Positions 52,004-60,788 of a stretch of 64,000 nucleotides of DNA are shown piece by piece. Both the position numbers and the translations under genes were made by a program. Each line of letters opens with the position of its first letter. Within the stretch, counting starts at the first letter, position 1. The notes under the pieces were generated by a model. It saw nothing but the letters and a program-made list of their open reading frames with translations. It was not told where the DNA came from and ran no database searches. This DNA comes from Oxalobacter formigenes (lineage in GTDB: Bacteria > Pseudomonadota > Gammaproteobacteria > Burkholderiales > Burkholderiaceae_D): the NCBI RefSeq assembly GCF_002127965.1, contig NZ_CP018787.1:1054001-1118000 (forward strand). Direction: 5' to 3'.

Positions 52004-53725
52004 TTAAAGAACGTCTGTGGCGTAGTCAGCCAGTCGTGAACGTTCGCCACGGGCCAGCATGACGTGGCCGCCGTGTTCCCATCCACGGAAACGGTCGACG
52101 ACGTAGGTCAGGCCGCTGGAACCTTCCGTCAGGTAAGGCGTGTCGATCTGCGCGATGTTGCCCAGACAGACGATTTTGGTTCCCGGGCCTGCACGGGTAA
52201 TCAGGGTTTTCATCTGTTTCGGCGTCAGGTTCTGCGCTTCATCGATGATCAGGAACTTGTTGACGAAGGTACGGCCCCGCATGAAGTTCAGGGATTTGAC
52301 CGAAATGCGTGAACGGATGAGTTCCTGAGTCGTGGCACGACCCCATTCACCGCCTTCACTCTGGTCGGATTTGGAGAGGACTTCAAGGTTGTCGTCCAGT
52401 GCGCCCATCCAGGGTGACATCTTTTCTTCTTCGGTGCCGGGCAAAAAGCCGATGTCTTCGCCGACCGGGATGGTGACACGGGTGACGATGACTTCGTTAT
52501 AGCGTTTCGTTTCCAGTACCTGAGCCAGCCCGGCTGCCAGTGCCAGGAGGGTTTTGCCGGTACCGGCCTGACCGACGAGCGTAACGATGTCGATATCCGG
52601 ATTCAACAGGATATTGAAGGCAAAATTCTGTTCCCGGTTACGTGCGGTAATGCCCCAGACATTGTTTTTGCTGTGCATGTAGTCGTGCAGCGTTTCCAGC
52701 ACGGCCGTTTTTCCGTTGAGCTCCTTTACCTGTGCCTGAAAGGGTGTTTCGCCGTCCTGTGGCTCCATATAGACGAACTGGTTGACGACCATGGAAGGAA
52801 CGAGCGGGCCGCTGATGCGGTAAAAAGTCTGGCTGACGCCATGGTGGTCGTTTTCGTGCCAGGTTTCGATATTCTTGCCGTGTTTTTCCCAGAAGTCCGC
52901 CGGCAGTTGCAGGGTACCCGGATAGAGCAGGTCGGAATCTTCCAGAACCTGATCGTTGAAATAGTCTTCGGAAGACAATCCCAGTGCGCGAGCCTTGATG
53001 CGCATGTTGATGTCTTTGGAGACCATAACGATGGCACGGGTGGGATGCGTTGCCACAAGCCCCATCATGACGCCGAGAATCTGGTTGTCGGCCTTGTCGG
53101 AAGCCAGATCTTTCGGCAGTGGCGCCGCTTCCACTTTGGTCTGGAAATAAAGGTGCCCCTGTGCTTCCTTGTTGCCAAGCTTGTTTAGGGGAATGCCTTT
53201 TTCCATCAGTTCCGTTTCGTCGACGTCGGCAACAAGCTGGTCCAGTGTACGGGTTACCTGCCGGACGTTTCGGGCGACGTCAGACATGCCGCGCTTGTGG
53301 TTGTCCAGTTCTTCCAGCGTGATCATCGGGAGGTAGATATCGTGTTCCTCGAAACGGAAGAGGCAGGTCGGGTCATGCATCAGGACGTTCGTATCCAGTA
53401 CGAACAGTTTTGTTTCGCCGGATTGGCTGGCGGCACGGGACAGAGGCGACTGTTTCGTCGTTTCAACCAGTTTTTTGCGGGGTGGGCGCGGAGGCAGTTT
53501 TGCCTTTGAAACAGGCTGTGCCGTTTTTTGTCCATTTTTCGGTGCCGCTTTGGCAGCGGATGTCGATGCTTTGGCTGTCGTTGTTTCCGGCTTGGCCGTT
53601 ACTGCCGTTTTTGTTGCGGGTTTTTTCTTTGCTTTGGGTGTGGCGTTGGCTGGCAGTTTGGTGGCTGCCATGTCTTTTTGCGTTATGGTATCCGCAGGCT
53701 TGGTTGGCATTTTCGGTAATGGCAT
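52004..53725 (-). CDS. phoH: PhoH family PIN-ATPase protein
   Basis: 573 residues. An Ala/Lys/Pro-rich, likely disordered N-terminal region (about 1-105) precedes a PIN ribonuclease-like domain (LFVLDTNVLMHDPTCLFRF, LEELDNHKRG) and a PhoH ATPase (GQAGTGKTLLALAAGLA, FLIIDEAQNLTPKQMKTLI). PIN-PhoH fusions have RNA helicase and RNase activity in studied cases. GAGG precedes the ATG at 53725. It follows the peroxiredoxin gene on the minus strand by 123 bp. Symbol by family. Confidence 0.92.
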   Translation of the reverse strand: MPLPKMPTKPADTITQKDMAATKLPANATPKAKKKPATKTAVTAKPETTTAKASTSAAKAAPKNGQKTAQPVSKAKLPPRPPRKKLVETTKQSPLSRAASQSGETKLFVLDTNVLMHDPTCLFRFEEHDIYLPMITLEELDNHKRGMSDVARNVRQVTRTLDQLVADVDETELMEKGIPLNKLGNKEAQGHLYFQTKVEAAPLPKDLASDKADNQILGVMMGLVATHPTRAIVMVSKDINMRIKARALGLSSEDYFNDQVLEDSDLLYPGTLQLPADFWEKHGKNIETWHENDHHGVSQTFYRISGPLVPSMVVNQFVYMEPQDGETPFQAQVKELNGKTAVLETLHDYMHSKNNVWGITARNREQNFAFNILLNPDIDIVTLVGQAGTGKTLLALAAGLAQVLETKRYNEVIVTRVTIPVGEDIGFLPGTEEEKMSPWMGALDDNLEVLSKSDQSEGGEWGRATTQELIRSRISVKSLNFMRGRTFVNKFLIIDEAQNLTPKQMKTLITRAGPGTKIVCLGNIAQIDTPYLTEGSSGLTYVVDRFRGWEHGGHVMLARGERSRLADYATDVL

Positions 53726-53848
53726 CAGAACCTCGTTTCGTTATGGGTATTCAAATGATCCAGCAGCTTTAACCGATGAGTCCGGTCCGGTTTGAAATAA
53801 TTTACTGCTTTAAAAGTCCCACTGCTTTGTCCGTTTATAAAAGAACGT

Positions 53849-54325
53849 TTATTTGTTCAATTGCCGGGCTGCTTCGAGAATTTCCTCAATATGGCCGGCT
53901 ACCTTGACGCCGCGCCATTCTTTCACCAGTTTGCCGTTCCGGTCGATCAGGAAAGTGCTGCGTTCGATACCACGGCCCGGCTTGCCGTAACGGATCTTGG
54001 TTTTCATCACGTTAAAGCGGTTGCAGACGGTTTCCTCAGGATCTGAAATCAGGGGAAAAGGCAAATCGAATTTTTTCGCGAAGTTTTCATGCGAACGCAT
54101 ACTGTCCCGCGAGAGGCCGACGATTTCGGTATTGGCCTTCTGAAATTCAGGATAGTATTCGCGAAAATCGATACTTTCGGCTGTACAGCCGGGTGTATTG
54201 TCTTTGGGGTAGAAATAGATGATGAGGTTTTTACCCTTGTAATCCGACAGTTTGAATGGCTTGACAGTAGCTTCTGCGGTGAAGTCGGGGATGATCTGGT
54301 CAAGCTGAACGGTTTCTTCTGACAT
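53849..54325 (-). CDS. bcp: Peroxiredoxin of the Bcp/PrxQ family
   Basis: 158 residues. The peroxidatic cysteine is in DNTPGCTAES (Cys47). E. coli Bcp and most PrxQ have a resolving cysteine five residues later, but position 52 here is Ile. A second Cys is at 101 (EETVCNRFNV), matching Cys99 of E. coli. It reduces peroxides with thioredoxin or another thiol. Upstream of phoH on the same strand and 84 bp downstream of the Mth938-like gene. Confidence 0.92.
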   Translation of the reverse strand: MSEETVQLDQIIPDFTAEATVKPFKLSDYKGKNLIIYFYPKDNTPGCTAESIDFREYYPEFQKANTEIVGLSRDSMRSHENFAKKFDLPFPLISDPEETVCNRFNVMKTKIRYGKPGRGIERSTFLIDRNGKLVKEWRGVKVAGHIEEILEAARQLNK

Positions 54326-54409
54326 TTTTTTTGCTTTCTTTTATGTTTTTTATGGCGGGAAAAGCCATATGCGGTCAAAAAAACGCTACGACGACAGTGT
54401 AACCTTTTT

Positions 54410-54802
54410 TTACTGTTTTATCTCTTCCATCTCTTCCATAATGAGGGCGAGAAGGGCATGTCGGTCTTCTGCCACGATCAGGTTGTACGCCCCACAGGCA
54501 GCACGGTTGTTCATGCATTCGATCAGGATGCCTTTTTCAAGTAGCAGGAAAGTTTCTTCCTGCCTTAAAAAGCGGGTTTTCCGTCCTGTTCCCAGTACAA
54601 TGATGTCCGGTTTGTATTGTTCCAGTTCAATCAGATCTGGCAGTGTCAGTTCGTCGAATGAGTGAATGGGCCATAAGACGGGCAACATGTCCGGCATGAC
54701 AATCAGGCTGTGTGTGTAGCCGGTGCCATTAATCGTAATGGTTTCATCGGTAACGGCGGTAACGGTCTGGGAAGCGCCGGTGTTTTCGGGTTCGATATTC
54801 AT
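54410..54802 (-). CDS. Mth938-like domain (DUF498) protein
   Basis: 130 residues. DUF498 features: GYTHSLIVMPD, SFDELTLPDLIELEQYKPDI, IVLGTGRKTRFL and IECMNNRAACGAYNLIVAED. The family is a small alpha-beta protein related to NDUFAF3; bacterial function unknown. Same strand as bcp and phoH, divergent from alaA across 212 bp. Confidence 0.88.
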   Translation of the reverse strand: MNIEPENTGASQTVTAVTDETITINGTGYTHSLIVMPDMLPVLWPIHSFDELTLPDLIELEQYKPDIIVLGTGRKTRFLRQEETFLLLEKGILIECMNNRAACGAYNLIVAEDRHALLALIMEEMEEIKQ

Positions 54803-55014
54803 ATGATGCGAATGTTACTGTCATTAGTGAAAGCGGGCTATGAAATTTGGCAAAAAGCGAACCAAACGATTTTTTTCTTACCTAATTCCTCATAAAGTGA
54901 TAGGCTTTACTATTTGGCGGCATCACTCTTGATTCCCGCTGAAGTATTGGTCAGAATGATATATTGTCCTGGCTGAAAAGGGCACCATCCTTAAACGAAC
55001 TCCGGGAGCACACA

Positions 55015-56301
55015 ATGCACCTAATTAACAAATCGAAGAAGTTGGCAAATGTATGTTACGACATCCGTGGACCTGTTCTCGAAAGAGCGCGGGAGATGGA
55101 AGCGGATGGACAGAAGATCATCAAGCTGAACATCGGCAATGTCGGCGCGTTCGGTTTCGATCCACCGGATGAAATTGTCCGCGACATGATCAAGAACATG
55201 CAAAATGCCGCGCCATACTCGGATTCGAAAGGGATGTTCGCCTCACGCAAGGCGATTATGCAGTATACGCAGCAGAAAAACATTGAAGGCGTCACGATCG
55301 ACGATATTTACATCGGCAATGGCGCTTCCGAACTGATCATGCTTTCCATGCACGCGTTGCTGGACAATGGTGACGAAGTGCTGGTTCCGACGCCTGATTA
55401 TCCGCTGTGGACCGCTGCCGTGAATCTGGCCGGTGGCAAGGCTGTGCATTACATGTGCAATGAAGAAAAGGACTGGATGCCCGATATCGCCGATATCGAG
55501 GCGAAAATCACGCCGCACACCAAGGCAATCGTCGTCATCAACCCGAACAATCCGACAGGTGCCCTGTATCCGGATGAGTTGTTGAAGAAGATCGTCGATC
55601 TGGCCCGTGAACACCAGTTGATCGTTTTTGCAGACGAAATTTATGACAAATGCCTGTATGACGGCGTTACGCACACGTCGATGGCGTCTCTTGCCAACGA
55701 TGTTCTTTTCATCACCATGAACGGCCTCTCCAAGAATTACCGTTCCTGTGGCTATCGCGTAGGCTGGATGGTCGTGTCCGGTGAAAAGAAATATGCCAGG
55801 GATTATATTGTCGGGCTGGATATGCTCTCGTCGATGCGCCTGTGCTCGAATGTGCCGGGACAATACGCCATTCAGACCGCACTCGGCGGTTACCAGAGTA
55901 TCAACGATCTGGTCGCGCCGAACGGCAGACTGACCCGTCAGCGCGATCTGTCGCACAAGCTGTTGACCGATATTCCGGGTGTGACCTGTGTCAAGGCGAA
56001 AGCCGCCCTGTACATGTTCCCGAAACTCGATCCGGAAATTTATCCGATCGAGGATGACAAACAGTTCGCTTACGATTTGCTGGAACGGGAAAAGGTTCTG
56101 ATCGTCCAGGGTACCGGTTTCAACTGGGTGGCTCCGGATCACTTCCGTGTCGTCTTCCTGCCGAATTCGGACGATCTGACACATGCCATCGAACGTATCG
56201 CGCGCTTCCTCGATTTTTATCGCAAGAAGTACGGTACGGAAGAACTGGCAATGCGAAAATATGGAAAACCTCAAAAAGAAAAAGAATTGAGAATCGTTTA
56301 A
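55015..56301 (+). CDS. alaA: Alanine/glutamate-pyruvate aminotransferase AlaA-like
   Basis: 428 residues from the ATG at 55015 (MHLINKSKKLANVCYDIRGP), the usual AlaA start, with GGGAG upstream; a reading 17 codons longer is unlikely. PLP class I/II fold: INPNNPTGALYPDELL, FADEIYDKCLYDG, PLP lysine in NGLSKNYRSCGYRVGW. It probably makes alanine from pyruvate and glutamate. hom follows by 25 bp, a common pair in betaproteobacteria. Confidence 0.92.
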   Translation: MHLINKSKKLANVCYDIRGPVLERAREMEADGQKIIKLNIGNVGAFGFDPPDEIVRDMIKNMQNAAPYSDSKGMFASRKAIMQYTQQKNIEGVTIDDIYIGNGASELIMLSMHALLDNGDEVLVPTPDYPLWTAAVNLAGGKAVHYMCNEEKDWMPDIADIEAKITPHTKAIVVINPNNPTGALYPDELLKKIVDLAREHQLIVFADEIYDKCLYDGVTHTSMASLANDVLFITMNGLSKNYRSCGYRVGWMVVSGEKKYARDYIVGLDMLSSMRLCSNVPGQYAIQTALGGYQSINDLVAPNGRLTRQRDLSHKLLTDIPGVTCVKAKAALYMFPKLDPEIYPIEDDKQFAYDLLEREKVLIVQGTGFNWVAPDHFRVVFLPNSDDLTHAIERIARFLDFYRKKYGTEELAMRKYGKPQKEKELRIV

Positions 56302-56326
56302 GACTTTATTTATTCATCAAGGAAAT

Positions 56327-57637
56327 ATGAAGCCTGTAAAAGTTGGAATTTTGGGATTGGGAACCGTCGGTTCCGGTACGTTCAATGTATTGAAGCGTAA
56401 CCAGAAAGAAATCCGGGGTCGCGCGGGTCGTGGTATTGAAGTCGCCATGGTTGCCGACCGTGATGTCGAACGGGCACGGAAAATCGTCGGTGGCGATTGC
56501 GAAGTCGTTTCGGACGGTAATCTGGTTGTCAACAACCCGGATATCGATATTGTCGTTGAACTGATCGGCGGCTACGACGTTGCCAAAGACTTTGTCCTGA
56601 AGGCGATTGCCAATGGCAAGCATGTCGTTACCGCCAACAAGGCCTTGCTGGCCTTGCACGGCAATGAAATTTTTCAGGCCGCTCAGGAAAAGAAAGTCAT
56701 CGTCGCTTTCGAAGCCGCTGTCGCCGGTGGCATTCCGATCATCAAGGCCTTGCGTGAAGGGCTGACAGCCAATCGTATCGAATGGATTGCCGGCATCATC
56801 AACGGTACGACCAATTTCATCCTCTCCGAAATGCGGGAGAAGGGACTGGATTTCGATACGGTTCTGAAAGAAGCGCAGGCACTCGGCTACGCCGAAGCCG
56901 ATCCGACTTTCGATATTGAAGGCTACGACGCCGCTCACAAGGTCACGATCATGTCCGCTCTGGCTTTCGGTATTCCCGTCCAGTTCAACAAGGCGCACGT
57001 CGAAGGCATCAACAAGCTCAACGCGATTGATATCAAGTATGCTGAACAGCTCGGTTATCGCATCAAATTGCTGGGTATCACCAAGCGGATGCCCGATGGT
57101 ATCGAATTGCGCGTTCATCCGACCCTGATTCCGGCGAAGCGCCTGATCGCCAATGTGGAAGGCGCGATGAATGCGGTGCTGGTCAACAGTGACGCAGTTG
57201 GCGCTACCCTGTATTACGGCAAGGGCGCCGGTTCGGAACCGACGGCGTCAGCCGTGATTGCGGATCTGGTCGATATCGCCCGTCTGGAATCGGTCAATCC
57301 GGAACATCGTGTTCCGCCTCTGGCATTCCAGCCGGATGCGATGAAGAATACACCGGTTCTGCCGATGTCCGAAGTGACGACAAGTTATTATCTGCGCATG
57401 CAGGTCAAGGATCAGCCGGGTGTTCTCGCCGAGATTACCCGTATTCTGGCCGATCTCAATATTTCCATCGACGCATTCCTGCAGAAAGAACCTCAGGAAG
57501 GCGAAACGCTGGTCGACATCATTATCCTGACTCACCTGACTCAGGAGAAAAATATGGATGCCGCGATAGAAAAAGTGGAAAATCTGTCGACGGTCATGGG
57601 AAAAGTGACAAAAATACGACTTGAAGAATTGATGTAA
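56327..57637 (+). CDS. hom: Homoserine dehydrogenase
   Basis: 436 residues. NAD(P)-binding GILGLGTVGSGTFNVL, VVTANKALLALHG, GGIPIIKALREGLTANRI, catalytic region GYAEADPTFDIEGYDAAHK, and a C-terminal ACT domain (SYYLRMQVKDQPGVLAEITR) for threonine feedback. It reduces aspartate semialdehyde to homoserine. In relatives thrC is next to it; here it is replaced by a universal stress gene and thrC lies at 25.4 kb. Confidence 0.97.
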   Translation: MKPVKVGILGLGTVGSGTFNVLKRNQKEIRGRAGRGIEVAMVADRDVERARKIVGGDCEVVSDGNLVVNNPDIDIVVELIGGYDVAKDFVLKAIANGKHVVTANKALLALHGNEIFQAAQEKKVIVAFEAAVAGGIPIIKALREGLTANRIEWIAGIINGTTNFILSEMREKGLDFDTVLKEAQALGYAEADPTFDIEGYDAAHKVTIMSALAFGIPVQFNKAHVEGINKLNAIDIKYAEQLGYRIKLLGITKRMPDGIELRVHPTLIPAKRLIANVEGAMNAVLVNSDAVGATLYYGKGAGSEPTASAVIADLVDIARLESVNPEHRVPPLAFQPDAMKNTPVLPMSEVTTSYYLRMQVKDQPGVLAEITRILADLNISIDAFLQKEPQEGETLVDIIILTHLTQEKNMDAAIEKVENLSTVMGKVTKIRLEELM

Positions 57638-57750
57638 TCCGACTCTTGATTTAGTCTATGGATCAGGGGCTGTTTTGTCGATAGCGTCAAACAGGCGTCA
57701 AAGTCCGATAAATATATTAAAACTGCTGGTTGTTCCCAGGGGAGATCGCT

Positions 57751-58209
57751 ATGTTCAATAAAATCATGATTCCAACCGACGGCTCGGATCCTTCCACAGC
57801 CGCTGCACTGGAAGGTATCGCTTTTGCCGCCGACAACAAGTCCGAAGTGATCGGTGTCTATGTCGCACCTGAATATCAATATCCGGTTTATGTTGAAATC
57901 ATTCCGCCGACTTATCCGATCGAAGAAGAATACGACGCCCTGATGCGCAAGGTCGGAATGGAATATCTCCAGCCGATGAAAGAAGCCGCTGAAAAGGCTG
58001 GTGTGAAATTCTCCAGCATGATCCTGTTTTCCAATACCGCCGGTTCAGCGATTGCCGATGCAGCAACCGAACAGGCATGCGATTTGATCTTCATGGGTTC
58101 CCACGGCCGTTCCGGTCTGGGACAACTTTTGTTGGGTAGCGTGACGACCAAAGTGCTGAACCTGTGTCAGATTCCTGTTCTGGTTCATCATATGAAGAAG
58201 AAAAAATAA
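57751..58209 (+). CDS. Universal stress protein UspA family
   Basis: 152 residues from the ATG at 57751 after GGGGAG. ATP-binding type: KIMIPTDGSDPSTAAALEG at the N terminus and the loop FMGSHGRSGLGQLLLGSVTTKVL at 119-141, which is the G-2x-G-9x-G(S/T) motif. Function is a general stress role. Stands alone after hom and ends at its own terminator. Confidence 0.93.
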   Translation: MFNKIMIPTDGSDPSTAAALEGIAFAADNKSEVIGVYVAPEYQYPVYVEIIPPTYPIEEEYDALMRKVGMEYLQPMKEAAEKAGVKFSSMILFSNTAGSAIADAATEQACDLIFMGSHGRSGLGQLLLGSVTTKVLNLCQIPVLVHHMKKKK

Positions 58210-58225
58210 GCGTTTCTATTCAGGT

Positions 58226-58260
58226 AAAACGGCAGGCTTGTCAAAGAGCCTGCCGTTTTT
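58226..58260 (+). terminator. Intrinsic terminator of the usp gene
   Basis: A 13-bp stem AAAACGGCAGGCT / AGCCTGCCGTTTT with an 8-base loop and T-run. Confidence 0.9.
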
Positions 58261-58337
58261 TCATGATGTCTTTTCACTGTAAAAAATGGGATGTCCTGGT
58301 CAGTGATATTGAATAGGGACTGAACAGGTAATGAGGC

Positions 58338-58370
58338 AAAAAAAATCCCGGACATCGTCCGGGATTTTTT
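58338..58370. terminator. Terminator of the rpsF-priB-rpsR-rplI operon
   Basis: A long stem around an ATC loop, core TCCCGGAC / GTCCGGGA flanked by A- and T-runs, 17 bp after the rplI stop on the minus strand. Symmetric, so also usable on the plus strand. Confidence 0.92.
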
Positions 58371-58387
58371 ATTGAGCGCAGTTCGAA

Positions 58388-58840
58388 TCAAACGTGTTCG
58401 CCGAGAACGGAAACGGTGATGTCGACAACAACGTCGGAGTGCAGGGCGATAGAAACAGGGAAGTCACCAACGGTCTTGAATGGACCTTCTGGCAGACGAA
58501 CCTGAGCCTTGTGAATGTCAAAGCCCTGTTTGGTCAATGCTTCTGCGATGTCGAAGTTGGTGACGGAACCGAACAGACGACCGTCAACACCGGATTTCTG
58601 CAGGATCTGAACGGTCAGGCCGTCCATTTTTTCACCCTGAGCGGCAGCGGCAGCCAGTTTTTCAGCAGCGGCTTTTTCCAGTTCGGCACGTTTTGCTTCG
58701 AATTCCTCGATGGCAGCCTGGGTTGCACGGCGGGCCATACGTTGCGGGATCAGATAATTGCGGGCATATCCGTCTTTCACTTTGACGATTTCGCCAAGGT
58801 TACCGAGATTGCCGACTTTTTCCATCAAAATAACTTGCAT
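58388..58840 (-). CDS. rplI: 50S ribosomal protein L9
   Basis: 150 residues: [40 protein letters not shown], a long central helix and the C-terminal domain ending VSVLGEHV. Normal length. It is the last gene of the rpsF-priB-rpsR-rplI operon, 37 bp after rpsR. Confidence 0.97.
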   Translation of the reverse strand: MQVILMEKVGNLGNLGEIVKVKDGYARNYLIPQRMARRATQAAIEEFEAKRAELEKAAAEKLAAAAAQGEKMDGLTVQILQKSGVDGRLFGSVTNFDIAEALTKQGFDIHKAQVRLPEGPFKTVGDFPVSIALHSDVVVDITVSVLGEHV

Positions 58841-58877
58841 GTTTTTCTCCAGTATTCTTTAGATTATCCGTCAGCGA

Positions 58878-59162
58878 TCAGGCGGAATGCAGGGAAGTGT
58901 ATGGCAGCAGGGCCAGGAAACGGGCGCGCTTGATGGCGGTGTCTACCTGACGTTGGTAATGTGCCTTGGTTCCTGTCAGACGTGCTGGCATGATCTTGCA
59001 GTTTTCCTGGATGAAATCTTTCAGGGTATCGATATCTTTGTAATCGATCTGTTCTACGCCTGCAGCGGTGAAGCGGCAGAATTTTTTACGTTTGAACAGA
59101 GGATTTTGCTGTTTGCGTTTATCTTTGTTTTTGTTCTTGTCAAATTTTTTACCAAATGCCAT
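58878..59162 (-). CDS. rpsR: 30S ribosomal protein S18
   Basis: 94 residues, slightly longer than E. coli S18 because of a basic N terminus ([18 protein letters not shown]) and a short C-terminal tail (SLHSA). Core motifs: [48 protein letters not shown]. It binds S6 on the platform of the small subunit. 29 bp after priB. Confidence 0.97.
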   Translation of the reverse strand: MAFGKKFDKNKNKDKRKQQNPLFKRKKFCRFTAAGVEQIDYKDIDTLKDFIQENCKIMPARLTGTKAHYQRQVDTAIKRARFLALLPYTSLHSA

Positions 59163-59191
59163 TTTAGGCTCCTGTATGTAAAAGGTTTGGA

Positions 59192-59494
59192 CTATTCAAT
59201 TGATGAAATGCCGGTTATGTGAAACACGAGACTTCTGCTTTTGGCGCTTTTCGTTGCCATGAATCCCTTGAAAAGATAGAAAGAATCGGAGGACAGTTTT
59301 TCGAATTCTTTTGAAATGTCGCCGATAGCGATGGCTGGCATTTCGAATTCCACGTTCCGGTTCGTTCCCGATTCCATTTGCTGCGAACGGTGCCAGAGTC
59401 TGGCGGAGATCACAGGAATGCCAGCTGGTGTATAACGGATCGATTCACGTTCTATCGGTCTGGCAATCAGATGAAAAAGGTTTTCAGGGTTCAG
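59192..59494 (-). CDS. priB: Primosomal replication protein PriB, apparent CTG start
   Basis: 100 residues if begun at the CTG at 59494. The sequence [20 protein letters not shown] then [19 protein letters not shown] and [16 protein letters not shown] is a PriB OB-fold. In this frame a TGA directly precedes the CTG, and no ATG, GTG or TTG occurs until the GTG at 59413, which would remove the first strand (27 codons). AGGAG at 59501-59505 is 6 bases before the CTG, ideal spacing. Thus either CTG is the start or the usual start was mutated. PriB helps reload DnaB at restarted forks. Position between rpsF and rpsR is standard. Confidence 0.85.
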   Translation of the reverse strand: MNPENLFHLIARPIERESIRYTPAGIPVISARLWHRSQQMESGTNRNVEFEMPAIAIGDISKEFEKLSSDSFYLFKGFMATKSAKSRSLVFHITGISSIE

Positions 59495-59500
59495 TCAGGT

Positions 59501-59505
59501 CTCCT
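59501..59505 (-). promoter_or_regulatory. priB: Ribosome binding site deciding the priB start
   Basis: AGGAG read on the minus strand, 6 bases before the CTG codon at 59494-59492 and 80+ bases from the only later GTG. It argues that translation begins at the CTG. Confidence 0.7.
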
Positions 59506-59517
59506 GTCGGTTATCAA

Positions 59518-59883
59518 TCAGGCGGAAGCTTGTTCAGCAGCTGCTTTTGGAGCTTCTTCTTTCTGAGCCGATTTCATCATTGGAGAAGGACCGGTTTCAG
59601 CATGTTTCATTTTGACGGTCAGATGACGCAAAATGGCATCGTTGAATTTGAATGCGGTTTCCAGTTCGTTCAGTGTTTCACCGTCGCATTCGATGTTCAT
59701 CAATACGTAGTGAGCCTTGGCGAATTTGTTGATCATGTAAGCCAGTTGACGGCGGCCCCAGTCTTCGACGCGATGGATTTTGCCGCCGCGGGTCGTTACG
59801 CTGTTTTTGTAACGTTCGATCATGGCCGGAACCTGTTCGCTCTGGTCCGGATGAACGATAAATACGATTTCATAGTGACGCAT
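59518..59883 (-). CDS. rpsF: 30S ribosomal protein S6
   Basis: 121 residues: [56 protein letters not shown] and [15 protein letters not shown]-like core; Ala/Glu-rich tail ([14 protein letters not shown]). First gene of the operon with priB, rpsR and rplI; 23 bp before the priB CTG. Confidence 0.97.
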   Translation of the reverse strand: MRHYEIVFIVHPDQSEQVPAMIERYKNSVTTRGGKIHRVEDWGRRQLAYMINKFAKAHYVLMNIECDGETLNELETAFKFNDAILRHLTVKMKHAETGPSPMMKSAQKEEAPKAAAEQASA

Positions 59884-60088
59884 GTATGCTCCTTATGGAC
59901 ATTAATAAAATTGCCTGCCCCGGCGTCAAGTCAGGTGCAGGAAGAAGAAAACCAGCTATTTTACTTCGGACAATGATTTAGTGCAATATCCTGTTGTTAA
60001 TTAAGGACTTGAAGGTGTGGCGTAAAAGAATCGCAATGTTTGATGGGGGTTATTGATTCAAAACGGAAATACTGGTTAAATTAACAGA

Positions 60089-60104
60089 CTATAAAAATAT
60101 ACAG
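60089..60104 (+). promoter_or_regulatory. lexA: SOS (LexA) box upstream of lexA
   Basis: CTAT-AAAAATAT-ACAG matches the CTGT-N8-ACAG palindrome with one change in the left half and the AT-rich centre expected of betaproteobacterial SOS boxes. It ends 28 bases before the lexA ATG and likely serves autoregulation. Confidence 0.7.
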
Positions 60105-60132
60105 TTTTCCGATTTTTTCAAGTGAGGCGCCT

Positions 60133-60771
60133 ATGATCAAGCTGACTGTCCGTCAACAGGAAATTCTGGATCTGATTGCCAGATCGATTGATCAGACCGG
60201 GTTTCCTCCCACCCGTGCCGAAATTGCGGCCGAACTGGGTTTCAAATCCGTGAATGCCGCTGAAGAGCACTTGCAGGCGCTGGCACGCAAGGGCGTCATC
60301 GAAATGGTTCCCGGGATTTCACGGGGCATTCGTCTGGTTCAGACGGATGTGGCCGTGCCTTTTGTCGCCCGTGAAAACCAGATCCAGTATTCTGTCCCGC
60401 TGGTCGGGCGTGTCGCTGCCGGGTCGCCGATTCTGGCGCAGGAACATATTGAAAAGAATTACCAGCTCGATCCGGCGCTCTTTACTGACAAGCCGGACTA
60501 TTTGCTGAAAGTGCGTGGCCTGTCGATGCGCGACATCGGTATTCTGGAAGGTGATCTGATCGCCGTGAAGAAAACGGAAAAAGCGCGGGATGGCCAGATT
60601 ATCGTGGCACGTCTGGGCGACGATGTGACCGTCAAGCGTTTCAAAAAGGTCGGGCAGTCCGTTGAACTGATTTCCGAAAATCCCGATTTCGCGCCCATCA
60701 AGGTCAACAGGGAATCCGATAACTTCCAGATCGAGGGGCTGGTAGTCGGTCTTTTGCGTACCTGGCAATAA
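60133..60771 (+). CDS. lexA: LexA repressor
   Basis: 212 residues. Winged-helix N terminus ([20 protein letters not shown]), Ala-Gly cleavage site in [15 protein letters not shown] (about residue 96-97) and catalytic Ser in [15 protein letters not shown] and Lys in [11 protein letters not shown]. It represses SOS genes and self-cleaves with RecA. SOS box upstream. Convergent with trmJ. The note 'GLSMRDIGI' places the Ser near 131. Confidence 0.97.
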   Translation: MIKLTVRQQEILDLIARSIDQTGFPPTRAEIAAELGFKSVNAAEEHLQALARKGVIEMVPGISRGIRLVQTDVAVPFVARENQIQYSVPLVGRVAAGSPILAQEHIEKNYQLDPALFTDKPDYLLKVRGLSMRDIGILEGDLIAVKKTEKARDGQIIVARLGDDVTVKRFKKVGQSVELISENPDFAPIKVNRESDNFQIEGLVVGLLRTWQ

Positions 60772-60788
60772 GATTTTTTACCAGGCGT

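Noticed and set aside
52004-53725. PhoH N-terminal Ala/Lys/Pro region as an unrelated fused protein
   Set aside because: It is low-complexity with no domain, and such extensions are, as I recall, common in PIN-PhoH proteins of this group.
58380-58400. GTTCGAATC, similar to a tRNA T-loop
   Set aside because: It is the end of rplI and its flank; no acceptor stem or anticodon arm can be formed.
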